A stretch of DNA of 64,000 nucleotides, from assembly GCA_016201065.1 (NCBI GenBank), contig JACQDL010000014.1, forward strand, positions 1 to 64,000, given 5' to 3'. Positions 39,817-48,012 of this stretch are shown one piece after another. Under the pieces are notes generated by a model. The model worked only from the letters and a program-made list of their open reading frames with translations. It was not told the origin of the DNA and did not search any database. A program made the translations under genes and the position numbers. Position 1 is the first letter of the stretch. Every line of letters begins with the position of its first letter. Origin of the DNA: Actinomycetota bacterium (GTDB lineage: Bacteria > Actinomycetota > Actinomycetes > Mycobacteriales > JACQDL01).

Positions 39817-39853
39817 GTTCGATACTCATCGCAACATACGACAACTATCGAAC
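39817..39853. promoter_or_regulatory. inverted-repeat operator between MFS gene and ArsR gene
   Basis: Perfect 8-bp arms GTTCGATA (39817-39824) and TATCGAAC (39846-39853) flank 21 bp of AT-rich sequence in the 94-bp divergent spacer. Placement and symmetry suit an ArsR-family dimer controlling both genes. Confidence 0.65.
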
Positions 39854-39882
39854 ATTCGCCACGACGGTACTACCCTCGACCG

Positions 39883-40218
39883 GTGACCGAACCCCTGCCC
39901 CAACCAGCAATGCGCGAGCTGAACCTGACCAGCGTGCTGGCTGCGCTGGCCGATCCGGGCCGGCTGGCGACCGTCCGCGCGCTGGCCGCCACTGGCGAGG
40001 CGTGCTGCGGCCAGGTCCAGGCCATGGCCGGGCTGGAATGCGGCAAGTCAACGATGTCGCACCACCTGAGGGTGCTCCGCACGGCGGGTATCACGACGAC
40101 CCGGGTCGACGGCACCCACCGCTGGGTGTCGCTGCGCCGCACCGAACTGGACGCGCGGTTCCCCGGACTTCTCGCCGCCGTGCTCGCCGAGGGCGCATCC
40201 CCGGTCCGGCCGTTCTGA
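39883..40218 (+). CDS. ArsR family winged-helix transcriptional regulator
   Basis: A 111-aa repressor. It shows LTSVLAALADPGRLATVRALA at the N terminus and the recognition region GKSTMSHHLRVLRTAGI (about residues 53-70). Cys residues in EACCGQ and GLECGKS lie near the DNA-binding helix and could sense a metal, a thiol oxidant or an electrophile. The GTG at 39883 has no ribosome site, so the gene may be leaderless; ATG 39910 is an alternative. It probably controls the divergent MFS exporter. The stop codon lies within a strong hairpin. Confidence 0.85.
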   Translation: MTEPLPQPAMRELNLTSVLAALADPGRLATVRALAATGEACCGQVQAMAGLECGKSTMSHHLRVLRTAGITTTRVDGTHRWVSLRRTELDARFPGLLAAVLAEGASPVRPF

Positions 40219-40258
40219 CCGCCGCCTGCCTCTCCAGGCAGGCGGCGGTCAGAACGGC
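40209..40258. terminator. bidirectional hairpin between convergent genes
   Basis: A perfect inverted repeat: a 23-bp stem (40209-40231 with 40236-40258) around a 4-nt loop CTCC. It spans the ArsR stop codon and ends 5 bp before the convergent DUF5302 stop. There is no U-tract on either strand. It would fold in both transcripts and most likely terminates or stabilises both 3' ends. Confidence 0.8.
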
Positions 40259-40263
40259 GGCGG

Positions 40264-40461
40264 TCAGCCGCTCTTGCGCCGGAACGCGCGCTTGCCGCGC
40301 GCCGGGCCGTGCGTGCCGTGGATCTTCGACGCTCCGGTCCCGTCCCCATCGGCGGCCCGGTCCGCCTGTTGGTCGCGCTTGCGCTCCAAGACCTCACGGA
40401 ACTTCTGCTTGACGTCGTCCGCGGACTCGCCGGACTCGCCGGACTCGGGTGCGGTGTCCAT
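40264..40461 (-). CDS. DUF5302 small basic protein
   Basis: A 65-aa protein: an acidic start ([11 protein letters not shown]), then [16 protein letters not shown], then a basic tail with [20 protein letters not shown]. This matches the actinobacterial DUF5302 family. GGAGG sits 5 nt before the ATG. Highly charged with no membrane segment; function unknown. Confidence 0.85.
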   Translation of the reverse strand: MDTAPESGESGESADDVKQKFREVLERKRDQQADRAADGDGTGASKIHGTHGPARGKRAFRRKSG

Positions 40462-40572
40462 TCGGACCTCCAGGGTTGGGCAGCCAGGTACAGCCTGTCA
40501 TGACCGCCGCCGGGCCCGCGAGCAGGTCCCCGGCCGGAGCCGGGCACGGCCCGATCCGGCCCGGGACCCGGG

Positions 40573-41751
40573 TCACCGGCCGGTCAGCCCCCGCATCGCG
40601 GCGCGATCGAGCGCGGCACGGGGATTACCCAGGGCGAAGACGCCGACGGCCCGGGCGTTGCGCTGATCAACGCCGACGAACGACGAGGCACCCAGAACCC
40701 CTCCGTTGTGCCAGGCGACGCCGTCCCGCTCGAAGAAGTGCCACGCCATCCCGATCTGCGCCCGCCATGTCCTCACCTGCGGCACCAGGGTCATCCGGGT
40801 CGCGGCGAGCACGGCGTCCCGCGGCCCGGCGGCCGGACCATCCGCCGGGCCAGGCCGGACCGCCTCGGTGAGCAGCCCCAGCCAGGCGGCCAGATCAGGC
40901 CCGCTCATCCACAGTCCGCCCGCAGGGGCGAACGCCGCCAGGTCCCACGGCGGGACCGGCCGGCCACCCCTGCCGACCAGGACCGCTCGGGGTGCGGCCA
41001 TCGCGGTCGGCGCGGCCGTTGCGGTCAACCCCGCCGGCAGGAGTACCCGTTCGGTCAGGGCCTGCTCCCAGGAGGTGCCCAGGCTGCGGGCCAGGGCAAG
41101 CCCAAGGACCGCGAAGCCGAAGTTCGAGTAGCGGGGTGCCGCATCCCGTCCGGCGCGCACCCGGTCACGATGTTCGGCGACGGCCCGGAGCAGCCGCGCG
41201 GTGTCCATGGTCCGGTAGGGGTCCTTCCGGTCGACGTGGCGGCGCATCCCATGGGGCACCCGGGGCAGACCGGACCGGTGGCTGACCAGGTCCCGGAGGG
41301 TCACCGGGCGGCCACCGACCCGCAGCGGTACCGCCAGGACGTCCTCGACCGGCCCGTCCAGCTCCACCTCACCGGTCGCCACCGCCTGGGCCAGCAGAGT
41401 CGCGGTGAACACCTTGGTGATCGACCCGATCTGGAACACCGGTCCCCCGTCGGCGGGCACTCCGGTCACGCAGGGTGAGGCCCCGCCCGGTGCCCCGTTC
41501 GTCAACGGCGGCAGCGTGGTCCACGTCCCGGCCGTCCAGGTATGCGGTCCGGTCTCGTCGACCGCGACGGCCAGGATCCCACCGAACGGCCTGGGCACCA
41601 GGGGCCCGAACGCGGCCTCGAGTACCTCGTCGGCGGGCGCCGACCCGAGCGTGGCGACCGGATGGGCGTGCCGCCGCCGTCGCCTGGTGCGGGTGGTGGC
41701 CACGGTGTTGACCTCGCGATCGTCGGGTGTGATGGCTGGGTCCGGGCTCAT
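40573..41751 (-). CDS. serine hydrolase, beta-lactamase class C/PBP4*-like
   Basis: A 392-aa protein of the serine beta-lactamase/DD-peptidase fold. It has the SxxK motif in IGSITKVFTAT, a Tyr-x-Asn motif (YSNFGFAVLG), and HNGG in place of KTG near the C terminus. These suit a D,D-carboxypeptidase, esterase or class C-like enzyme. No signal peptide is visible, and the N terminus has an Arg-rich stretch (TRTRRRRRHAH), so the location is unclear. The ATG overlaps the upstream class A-like gene by ATGA, so both are made together. Confidence 0.82.
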   Translation of the reverse strand: MSPDPAITPDDREVNTVATTRTRRRRRHAHPVATLGSAPADEVLEAAFGPLVPRPFGGILAVAVDETGPHTWTAGTWTTLPPLTNGAPGGASPCVTGVPADGGPVFQIGSITKVFTATLLAQAVATGEVELDGPVEDVLAVPLRVGGRPVTLRDLVSHRSGLPRVPHGMRRHVDRKDPYRTMDTARLLRAVAEHRDRVRAGRDAAPRYSNFGFAVLGLALARSLGTSWEQALTERVLLPAGLTATAAPTAMAAPRAVLVGRGGRPVPPWDLAAFAPAGGLWMSGPDLAAWLGLLTEAVRPGPADGPAAGPRDAVLAATRMTLVPQVRTWRAQIGMAWHFFERDGVAWHNGGVLGASSFVGVDQRNARAVGVFALGNPRAALDRAAMRGLTGR

Positions 41752-42830
41752 GGCAGATCATGGGCGAGGGTGAACAGGCCGAACACCCCCGCCTGTCCGG
41801 CCGCGGTCTGCGGGACGCCAGACGTGGCACTGGTCAACCCGAACGCGACGACCCGACGTACGCCGTCCGGTCGGCGCAGCCAGTAGATCCCGGACACGAC
41901 GCCAGGCTCGGAACCACCCTTGTAGCGGACCGACGCCCACCGCGCCACCAGCTCCGGGGGAAGCCCGGGGTTGATCTGCAGGATATCCGCGACCGGGCCG
42001 AGGCCGGGCCGCTCGGTGAGCGTGTCGAGGTCGACCATCGTGCGACACATGTCGGCAGCGGTGGCGAACCATTCAAGGTCGTCGATGTGGCGCGGCGCGT
42101 CCGGATCGGGTGGCTGGGCGAGCGACAGCGGGATGCTCGCGACGGTCGTGCTGAGGAACGCCCGCCGGGCCGGCACCGACCGCAGCGCGAGGTACCGGTC
42201 GCCCGTGGCGGGCGAGACGAACTTCAGCCGCGCCATCTCCGCGGTGAACAGCAGCGGGATGTTCCGCTCGGCGCTGCGCGCGCCCGCCGCGACCATGGCG
42301 GCCTCGACCGTCTCGCGGCCGAGCCGGCCGATCAGATGGTCGGTCGCGGTGTTGTCGGACTCGGAGATCATCAGTTCCGCGTACCGGCGCAGGGTCACCG
42401 GGGTCCCGGTGCGCATCTGGTACGTCGTCCCGCTGGGATCGCTGCGGTAGCGGTCGGCGACCGGAAAGGTCTCGTCCCACCGAGCGCGCCCGGCCCCGAT
42501 CTGCCGCGCCAGCGCGTCGAGCACCCACAGCTTGAACGCCGAGGCGAGCGGGAACACCTGGCCGGGGCGGAGGGCACGCAGCTCGCGGCAGGTGCCGCCG
42601 GTGACATCAAAGACCCCGTAGGTTGCCCGCGCCGACACGCTGCGCAACGCGGCGTCGACCTGGGACGGCGACAGCGGGCCGGTGGGCGGCGCCGGTGCCG
42701 TGGCCGTCGGGGTGGTCGGGCGGGCCTGGCCGGGTGTCGGGGAGGCCGCACCACCGCACGCCGCCAGGGACAGGCTCCCGGCCACCACGATGCGGAGGAG
42801 TTGGCCGCCGGTGCGGTCACAGATACTCAT
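41748..42830 (-). CDS. class A beta-lactamase-related lipoprotein
   Basis: A 360-aa exported serine enzyme. A signal (QLLRIVVAGSLSLAAC) with lipobox LAAC near residue 25 implies membrane anchoring. A Pro/Thr-rich linker follows. Active-site motifs are SAFK (in PLASAFKLWVLDAL), SESDN and a KGG variant (YKGGSEPG) of KTG. Real beta-lactamase activity is plausible but not certain, since the third motif is altered and the omega-loop Glu is not clear to me. ATG 42830 is chosen; a GTG two codons upstream is possible. It is divergent from a two-component system 111 bp away. Confidence 0.78.
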   Translation of the reverse strand: MSICDRTGGQLLRIVVAGSLSLAACGGAASPTPGQARPTTPTATAPAPPTGPLSPSQVDAALRSVSARATYGVFDVTGGTCRELRALRPGQVFPLASAFKLWVLDALARQIGAGRARWDETFPVADRYRSDPSGTTYQMRTGTPVTLRRYAELMISESDNTATDHLIGRLGRETVEAAMVAAGARSAERNIPLLFTAEMARLKFVSPATGDRYLALRSVPARRAFLSTTVASIPLSLAQPPDPDAPRHIDDLEWFATAADMCRTMVDLDTLTERPGLGPVADILQINPGLPPELVARWASVRYKGGSEPGVVSGIYWLRRPDGVRRVVAFGLTSATSGVPQTAAGQAGVFGLFTLAHDLP

Positions 42831-42941
42831 GATCACACGCTAGGAACGCGCGCCGTCCCGGTCGCCAGGGCAGGCCCGCGGATCGGGCTGCGTGTTGGCA
42901 CGTAGGCGGCAACGGCCCCATGGATGTCAGGATGATCGTCG

Positions 42942-44978
42942 ATGAACCGGTGGACGCAGGTGACGGTCGCCGCCATGGCCACGGTGGCCGTGGCGGTCGC
43001 CCTCGTCGCCCAACAGCGCGTCGCCCGACTCCCGGACGACCGCGTTGACCTGGCGGCCGGACCGCTCGACCCACACCGCGGCGCCCTCGATCGTCACACC
43101 GACACCGTGTTGCGGACCATGCGTGGTGACCCGGGTGCCTTCGAGGAGTTGCGCCGGTCCCTGACCCCGCAGGCCCGCACCTCGATCGACGACGCAGCCA
43201 TCAGGCAGGTCGTCGCCTTCACCCGGGAGGAGCTCCCGCTCCAGCTGCGGGGCGTCAGCAAACGGACACCGGACACTCTCGACGTGCTGCTGCAGCTCCG
43301 ATCCGGTCCGGTAGCGCTGTCGGTGGCCACGGTGACCGGAACAGGCCCGACCGGCCCAGATACGCGCATCGTCGGGCTGTTGCTGACGCCGGCTCAGCCT
43401 GGGCGCAGTCCGCTGGGCGCTGCCGAGCTGGCGCTGCTGGCAGCCGCCGGCCTGCTCATGATCGGGCTCGGCCTCAGTCGCAGCCTCAGCGCGCCCCGGT
43501 ACCTGGCCGCGGGAGCGGCGACGGTCGGCTCCCTCGCGGAACTCACCCCGTGGGCGGCAACGCAGACCGCGGCGTTGTTCGCCGTACCCGCGGCGTTGGT
43601 CGGGACGGTCGGTGCGCTGCGGCTGGGCCGGGCGGCGCTGGCGGCCACGGCCGTCGCGGCGGCGGGGTCTCTGCTGCCGTTGCTCGCCGTCGACACGGGC
43701 GGCTTCGCGGCGCCTGCCCATCTGTGGCCGGTCCCAGCGCTCGTCGGGCACTCGGCTGTCCTCTCGGCCGGCGCCGCCTCGGCGGCATTGGCCGCGGCGC
43801 TTGTGGTGGCCGGAGCCCTGGTCCGCCGCTACCTGACGTCCGCGCGCGCCGGACGCCGGGCGCTGGTCCCCGTCACGGTGGGTGCGCTGGCGGGCTGCGC
43901 CGCCGTGATCATCGTGGCATCCAGCCAGCTGCTGCATCCGGCGACGATCGATCTGACCCCCAGTGGCTGGCTCGCGGTGGCGCTGCTCGCCGCCGCCGCC
44001 GGGCAGGTAGCCGCCAGGGTCCGGCGGCGCTACGACCTGTCCGACGTCGCGACGATGGTTGCCGACCTCGGTACCGCCCGTAGCAGCGATCTCTCGTCCC
44101 TGCTCGGTCGCGCCCTGGACGATCCCGGGGCCCGCCTCGTCTACTGGACGGGCGCCCGGTACGTGACCCCCGGGGGAGACGCGGTGGTCCTCCCCGCATC
44201 GCCACGCGCTTACACGCTGCTGAAGGCCTCCGACGAGCCGCTGGGCGCGGTCCTGCACGACCCGGCCGTGCACGTCGATCCCGAGCGGGTCTACGTCACC
44301 TGCGCGGCAATCCGGCTGGCGCTGGAGAACGAACGGCTCACCGCGCGGACCAGGGCGCAGCTGAGCGAGGTGCGGGCCAGCCGCGCCCGCCTGCTGCACG
44401 CCGAGCAGACCGCCCAGGCGCGGCTTGAGCGCGACCTGCACGACGGCGCCCAGCAACGGCTGACCGCGGCCCTGCTGGCCGTCCGGATGGTGCAGGCCCG
44501 GCAGCGCCCGACGAGCCCAGCGGTCGCGGCCGAACTGGAGCCCATCGTCAGCGAGATCGCCGCGGCGATCCAGCAGATCCGGGAGCTGGCCCGCGGCGTG
44601 CGCCCGGCCATCCTCGACCACGGCCTCACGGCAGCAGTCGACTCGCTCGCAGAGCTCAGCCCGGTCCCGGTGACCGTCCACTCCGACGGCGGTCGCTGCC
44701 CGGCGGACATCGAGACGATCGCCTACTTCGTGGTGAGCGAGGCCCTCACCAACATCGCCAACCACGCGCGGGCCACCCATGCCGAGGTGCGGATCACGAC
44801 CTCGCCGGCACTGCTCCGCCTGGTGGTCACGGACGATGGTCGCGGCGGCGCGAGGGCCGGGACCGGCTCCGGGCTGACCGGCGTCGTCGACCGGGTCGAC
44901 GCCTGCGGTGGGCGGGTCGAGCTGACCAGCGCGCCAGGGGCGGGGACCACGATCACCATGGAGCTGCCGTGCCGGTGA
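42942..44978 (+). CDS. NarL-type sensor histidine kinase
   Basis: A 678-aa membrane kinase. One membrane segment (about 8-26) leads to an external domain of about 135 residues, then about six further hydrophobic segments (165-345), a cytoplasmic sensor-like region (about 355-460), a HisKA_3 dimer domain with ERDLHDGAQQRL (phosphorylated His near 498), and an ATPase domain with EALTNIANHA, VTDDGRGG and GSGLTGVVDRV. It phosphorylates the adjacent response regulator. The signal is unknown. Being divergent from the two penicillin-binding-fold enzymes hints at cell-wall or beta-lactam sensing (inference). Confidence 0.9.
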   Translation: MNRWTQVTVAAMATVAVAVALVAQQRVARLPDDRVDLAAGPLDPHRGALDRHTDTVLRTMRGDPGAFEELRRSLTPQARTSIDDAAIRQVVAFTREELPLQLRGVSKRTPDTLDVLLQLRSGPVALSVATVTGTGPTGPDTRIVGLLLTPAQPGRSPLGAAELALLAAAGLLMIGLGLSRSLSAPRYLAAGAATVGSLAELTPWAATQTAALFAVPAALVGTVGALRLGRAALAATAVAAAGSLLPLLAVDTGGFAAPAHLWPVPALVGHSAVLSAGAASAALAAALVVAGALVRRYLTSARAGRRALVPVTVGALAGCAAVIIVASSQLLHPATIDLTPSGWLAVALLAAAAGQVAARVRRRYDLSDVATMVADLGTARSSDLSSLLGRALDDPGARLVYWTGARYVTPGGDAVVLPASPRAYTLLKASDEPLGAVLHDPAVHVDPERVYVTCAAIRLALENERLTARTRAQLSEVRASRARLLHAEQTAQARLERDLHDGAQQRLTAALLAVRMVQARQRPTSPAVAAELEPIVSEIAAAIQQIRELARGVRPAILDHGLTAAVDSLAELSPVPVTVHSDGGRCPADIETIAYFVVSEALTNIANHARATHAEVRITTSPALLRLVVTDDGRGGARAGTGSGLTGVVDRVDACGGRVELTSAPGAGTTITMELPCR

Positions 44979-45646
44979 GGGATGGCGACGCTCCGCGTGT
45001 CGTGGTCGTCGACGACTCGGCGTTGCTCCGCGAGGGGGTGGCCCGGCTGCTCGCCGACGCGGGGTTCGTGATCGTCTCCACCCACGCCGACACACAGGGG
45101 CTGCTGGCGCACCTGACCGGGACCCGTCCTGACCTGCTCGTGATCGACATCCGGATGCCGCCGACCCACACCACCGAGGGGCTGCAGGCGGCGCTGGCCG
45201 TGCGCCGCGACCTTCCCGGCACCGCGGTGCTGGTGCTGTCCCAGCACGTCGAGACCCGGCTGGCCGTCGATCTCATCGCCGACCGCAGCGACGGTGTCGG
45301 GTACCTGCTGAAGGACCGCATCGCGGACCTCTCGGAGTTCATCGAGGCAGCCCATCGGCTGTGCCGGGGTGGCAGCGCGATCGACCCGCACGTGGTGTCC
45401 CGCCTGCTCGGTCGGGAACGGCGCAACAACCCGCTGACCCGGCTCACCGAGCGTGAGCGCGAGGTCCTCGCTCACATGGCCGAGGGCCGATCCAACCAGG
45501 CCATCGCCACCGCGCTCACCCTCACCGAGCGGACCGTCGAGGCGCACGTCCGCAACCTGTTCACCAAGCTCGACCTTGCACCCGAGGCCGACGACCATCG
45601 CCGGGTCCGGGCGGTCCTCCTCCACCTGCAGTCCATCGACGCCTGA
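44969..45646 (+). CDS. LuxR/NarL family response regulator
   Basis: A 225-aa regulator. The receiver domain has VVVVDDSALLREG (acidic pocket), the phospho-acceptor Asp in VIDIRMPP, and the LLKDRI Lys. The C-terminal LuxR-type HTH is LTEREREVLAHMAEGRSNQAIA with TERTVEAHVRNLFTKL. The GTG at 44969 overlaps the 3' end of the kinase gene by 10 bp, so the pair is an operon. Targets may include the divergent beta-lactamase-like pair (inference). Confidence 0.92.
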   Translation: MPVRDGDAPRVVVVDDSALLREGVARLLADAGFVIVSTHADTQGLLAHLTGTRPDLLVIDIRMPPTHTTEGLQAALAVRRDLPGTAVLVLSQHVETRLAVDLIADRSDGVGYLLKDRIADLSEFIEAAHRLCRGGSAIDPHVVSRLLGRERRNNPLTRLTEREREVLAHMAEGRSNQAIATALTLTERTVEAHVRNLFTKLDLAPEADDHRRVRAVLLHLQSIDA

Positions 45647-45767
45647 CGGGCGACCCCGCCCGGCCGCCAAGACCGAGATGACGACGAGCCGCGCTCCTGG
45701 CGGGACCTCCGGGACGCGGTCGCGGTCGCCGCTGGTCTCACCGCGGGGAACATCACCACAACCATCA

Positions 45768-46676
45768 TCACGATGGGTTGAAGCGGGATGGTTCTGGTGG
45801 GGTCCAGGTCAGAGTGGTGTTGTGGGTGATCTCCACGACGCGGGTGAGGGTGAACCGCACGACGCGCTCGGCGCCGGGCACCGAGGCCGCGGCGGCCGGG
45901 TCCCAGTCGACGGCGGCGTGGCCGGTCAGTTGCAGGGTGGTGCCGGTGTCCCAGTCGATGAGCAGCAGGCCCGCGGCGGGGTCCTGGTGGAGGTTGCCCA
46001 GGGTCAGCATCATCGCGTTGCCGGGATAGTCCGGCCACTGTAGTGCGGAGGAGGACACGGCCCGCAGGAAGCCGGGCTGGCCGCCGCGGTGGGAGGCGTC
46101 GGCGTCGCCGTCGGCGGAGCGGGTCGCTACGAAGAACGTGTCCGCGGCACGGATCATCTGCTGCTGCCGCGGGGTCAGGGCGTGGGCCGCGGGCGCGGAC
46201 ATGGGTGGCTGCGGTCGGCCGGTCGGTCGTGGCGTGCGCTTCTGGATGTACTTGGGACAGTTGGCGATGACCTGGTGCGCGGTGATGGTCAGGCCCTGCG
46301 GGGTGGCGTGCGAGCAGCCGTTGACCCGCATCCTGCGGCGGGTGCCGGGTTCGATGGCGATGGTGCCGACCCTTGTGGTGCCGGCCAGCGCCTCGGCCAG
46401 CGGGTCGTGGGGTCGGGGCCGGGCCTGGACGTCGATCGTGCGGTCGTCGGTGGGGTGCAGGAAGCCGGGTGGGCCGGTGAGCAGGGACGCCCACATTCGC
46501 CCGGCGGAGTCGGCCGCCCCGACCACGAGCAGGGGCTGCTCAGCGAGGAACGCCACCGCTGCCGCCGGCAGCCGCTCGCGAATCGCCCGACCGGCATGCT
46601 CTGCCTGCTCGGTCAGGCCCGCGCGCGCCTGCACGGCACGCTCACCGGCGTGGTAGCCGACGGCCTGGGACTGCAT
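45768..46676 (-). CDS. pyridoxamine 5'-phosphate oxidase-like FMN-binding protein
   Basis: A 302-aa protein of the split-barrel flavin-binding type found in PNPOx-like families. It has two similar halves: AAAVAFLAEQPLLVVGAADSAGRMWASLLTGPPGF and MIRAADTFFVATRSADGDADASHRGGQPGFLRA, each ending in a barrel strand. Late segments DWDTGTTLQLTGHA and ERVVRFTLTRVVEI suit the same fold. It is likely an FMN- or F420-dependent oxidoreductase of unknown substrate. GGAGG lies 4 nt before the ATG. It is downstream of the VOC gene on the same strand. Confidence 0.75.
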   Translation of the reverse strand: MQSQAVGYHAGERAVQARAGLTEQAEHAGRAIRERLPAAAVAFLAEQPLLVVGAADSAGRMWASLLTGPPGFLHPTDDRTIDVQARPRPHDPLAEALAGTTRVGTIAIEPGTRRRMRVNGCSHATPQGLTITAHQVIANCPKYIQKRTPRPTGRPQPPMSAPAAHALTPRQQQMIRAADTFFVATRSADGDADASHRGGQPGFLRAVSSSALQWPDYPGNAMMLTLGNLHQDPAAGLLLIDWDTGTTLQLTGHAAVDWDPAAAASVPGAERVVRFTLTRVVEITHNTTLTWTPPEPSRFNPS

Positions 46677-46758
46677 GATGCCTCCGATGAGGTGTGACGG
46701 GCCGGTGGACGCCGCCATGCGGTGCGGTCGCCCACCGGCCCGGGACGGATCCGGTGGT

Positions 46759-47223
46759 CTAGAAGAACCCGCAGCTCGGAGCACCCGGCGTGGGTGCTGG
46801 GGCGCTGACTGCGCCGGTCTGGGTGAAGACCTCCAGCCGGACGCCGTCGGGGTCACGGAAGAACACGCCCCCGGAGGCAGCTCCCTCGGCGTGGGGCACG
46901 ACGCCGTCGTAGATGAGGTCGGCCGCGACTGCCCGTAAGGCGGCTTCCACGGCCCGGACCTCGTCGAGGGTGTCCACCTGGAAGGACAGGTGGTGCAGTC
47001 CGGGCAGCGCAGTCGGGAAGCGGCCGTCCGACTGCTGCCACAGCGTGAGGACGAGTTGGTCGTCACGGCCCAGGAAGGCCCACCGCTGGTCGGCGTCGCT
47101 GCGTTCGGCCTGGACCTGCAAGCCCAGCACGCGCTGGTAGAAGGCGCTGGAACGGGCCAGGTCGGTGACGTTCAGTCCCACGTGGCCTGTCTTGAGCGTC
47201 GCGGCGGGAGGGGTGGTGGTCAT
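46759..47223 (-). CDS. VOC family (glyoxalase/bleomycin-resistance fold) protein
   Basis: A 154-aa metalloenzyme-fold protein. Metal-ligand candidates are His in KTGHVGLNVTDLA, His in GLHHLSFQVD and Glu in VRLEVFT, the usual VOC set. FFRDPDGVRLEVF is the family C-terminal signature. Likely a glyoxalase-, dioxygenase- or resistance-type enzyme acting on a small reactive molecule. AAGGAGA precedes the ATG. It is divergent from a CGNR regulator and followed by the flavoprotein gene, which suggests one detoxification set. Confidence 0.88.
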   Translation of the reverse strand: MTTTPPAATLKTGHVGLNVTDLARSSAFYQRVLGLQVQAERSDADQRWAFLGRDDQLVLTLWQQSDGRFPTALPGLHHLSFQVDTLDEVRAVEAALRAVAADLIYDGVVPHAEGAASGGVFFRDPDGVRLEVFTQTGAVSAPAPTPGAPSCGFF

Positions 47224-47258
47224 CGTTCTCCTTCGGATGGCGCTCAGAAAGGTCGTAT

Positions 47259-47320
47259 TTCTAACTGATAGAAGGGAGTATGCAAGTTAGATATCTACCC
47301 TGTCAATGCTCCGGTATAGG
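47259..47320. promoter_or_regulatory. promoter and operator region between VOC and CGNR genes
   Basis: An AT-rich patch in a GC-rich genome. On the minus strand TTGACA (47306-47301) is followed 18 bp later by CATACT, a good sigma-70-type promoter for the VOC gene. The perfect palindrome TAGATATCTA (47288-47297) lies in its spacer. A second inverted repeat TTCTA-ACTGA-TAGAA lies at 47259-47273. TATAGG at 47315 could be a -10 for the CGNR gene. Confidence 0.6.
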
Positions 47321-47333
47321 TTAAGGTTGGTTC

Positions 47334-47894
47334 ATGGCTGGCGTGATCCCGCGGACCGATCCCCGACCCCTCGCCGGTGAGCCGATGAGCATCGACCTGC
47401 TCAACACGGTCTGGAACGACGCCGCCGGCCCGCGTGACCTGCTCGACGACGTAGCCGGGCTGACCGCATGGCTCACGGCAGTGGGGCTGACAGCGACCTC
47501 ATCGAGCAGCGAGGCGACCCGCCTCGCCCTCCGGCAGGCCCGCGACGCGATCCGCACCAACGCCGACCAGCCCGGCTCACCGGCCGCCCGCGAGGCCCTC
47601 AACCGCGTCCTGACCCATGGCAGCCTGGTCCGGACACTGACCCTCGACGGGCCGACGACCAGCGTTCATGTCGACGATCCCGCCCAGCACGCGGCGTGGG
47701 TTGCCGCCGAGAACTTCCTGCACCTGCTCCACCGCCCCGACCGCATCCGGCGCTGCGCACACCCCCACTGCGTCCTGTACTTCTACGACACCAGCCCCAA
47801 GGGCAACCGCCGCTGGTGCTCCATGTCCGGGTGCGGCAACCGCGCCAAGGCCGCCCGGCACTACTCCCGCAGAAGGACCGCGCCGAGAACCTGA
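47334..47894 (+). CDS. CGNR zinc-finger (ABATE domain) putative regulator
   Basis: A 186-aa protein. The N-terminal part (ALAGEPMSIDLLNTVW-type start, about residues 12-130) resembles the ABATE stress-response domain. The C terminus holds the CGNR finger: CAHPHC, then RRWCSMSGCGNRAKAARH. Such proteins are predicted DNA-binding regulators. It is divergent from the VOC gene with palindromes between, so it may control that detoxification set and itself. The ATG at 47334 lies close to a possible -10 box, leaving a short leader. Confidence 0.85.
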   Translation: MAGVIPRTDPRPLAGEPMSIDLLNTVWNDAAGPRDLLDDVAGLTAWLTAVGLTATSSSSEATRLALRQARDAIRTNADQPGSPAAREALNRVLTHGSLVRTLTLDGPTTSVHVDDPAQHAAWVAAENFLHLLHRPDRIRRCAHPHCVLYFYDTSPKGNRRWCSMSGCGNRAKAARHYSRRRTAPRT

Positions 47895-48012
47895 CCCGTC
47901 GCCGTGGGGCCGACCCAGGGCCGTCGCGTGGTCGTGTGGTGGGTGTCCGACCTGGGCTGATCTGGGTGACACGGTGGGTCGATCGATGCGTACGGGTCAG
48001 GCCGCGGCGGCA

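Noticed and set aside
42927..45095. A 722-codon open frame on the minus strand opposite the histidine kinase and regulator
   Set aside because: Low-complexity Arg/Gly/Gln composition; the plus-strand genes have complete kinase and receiver motifs.
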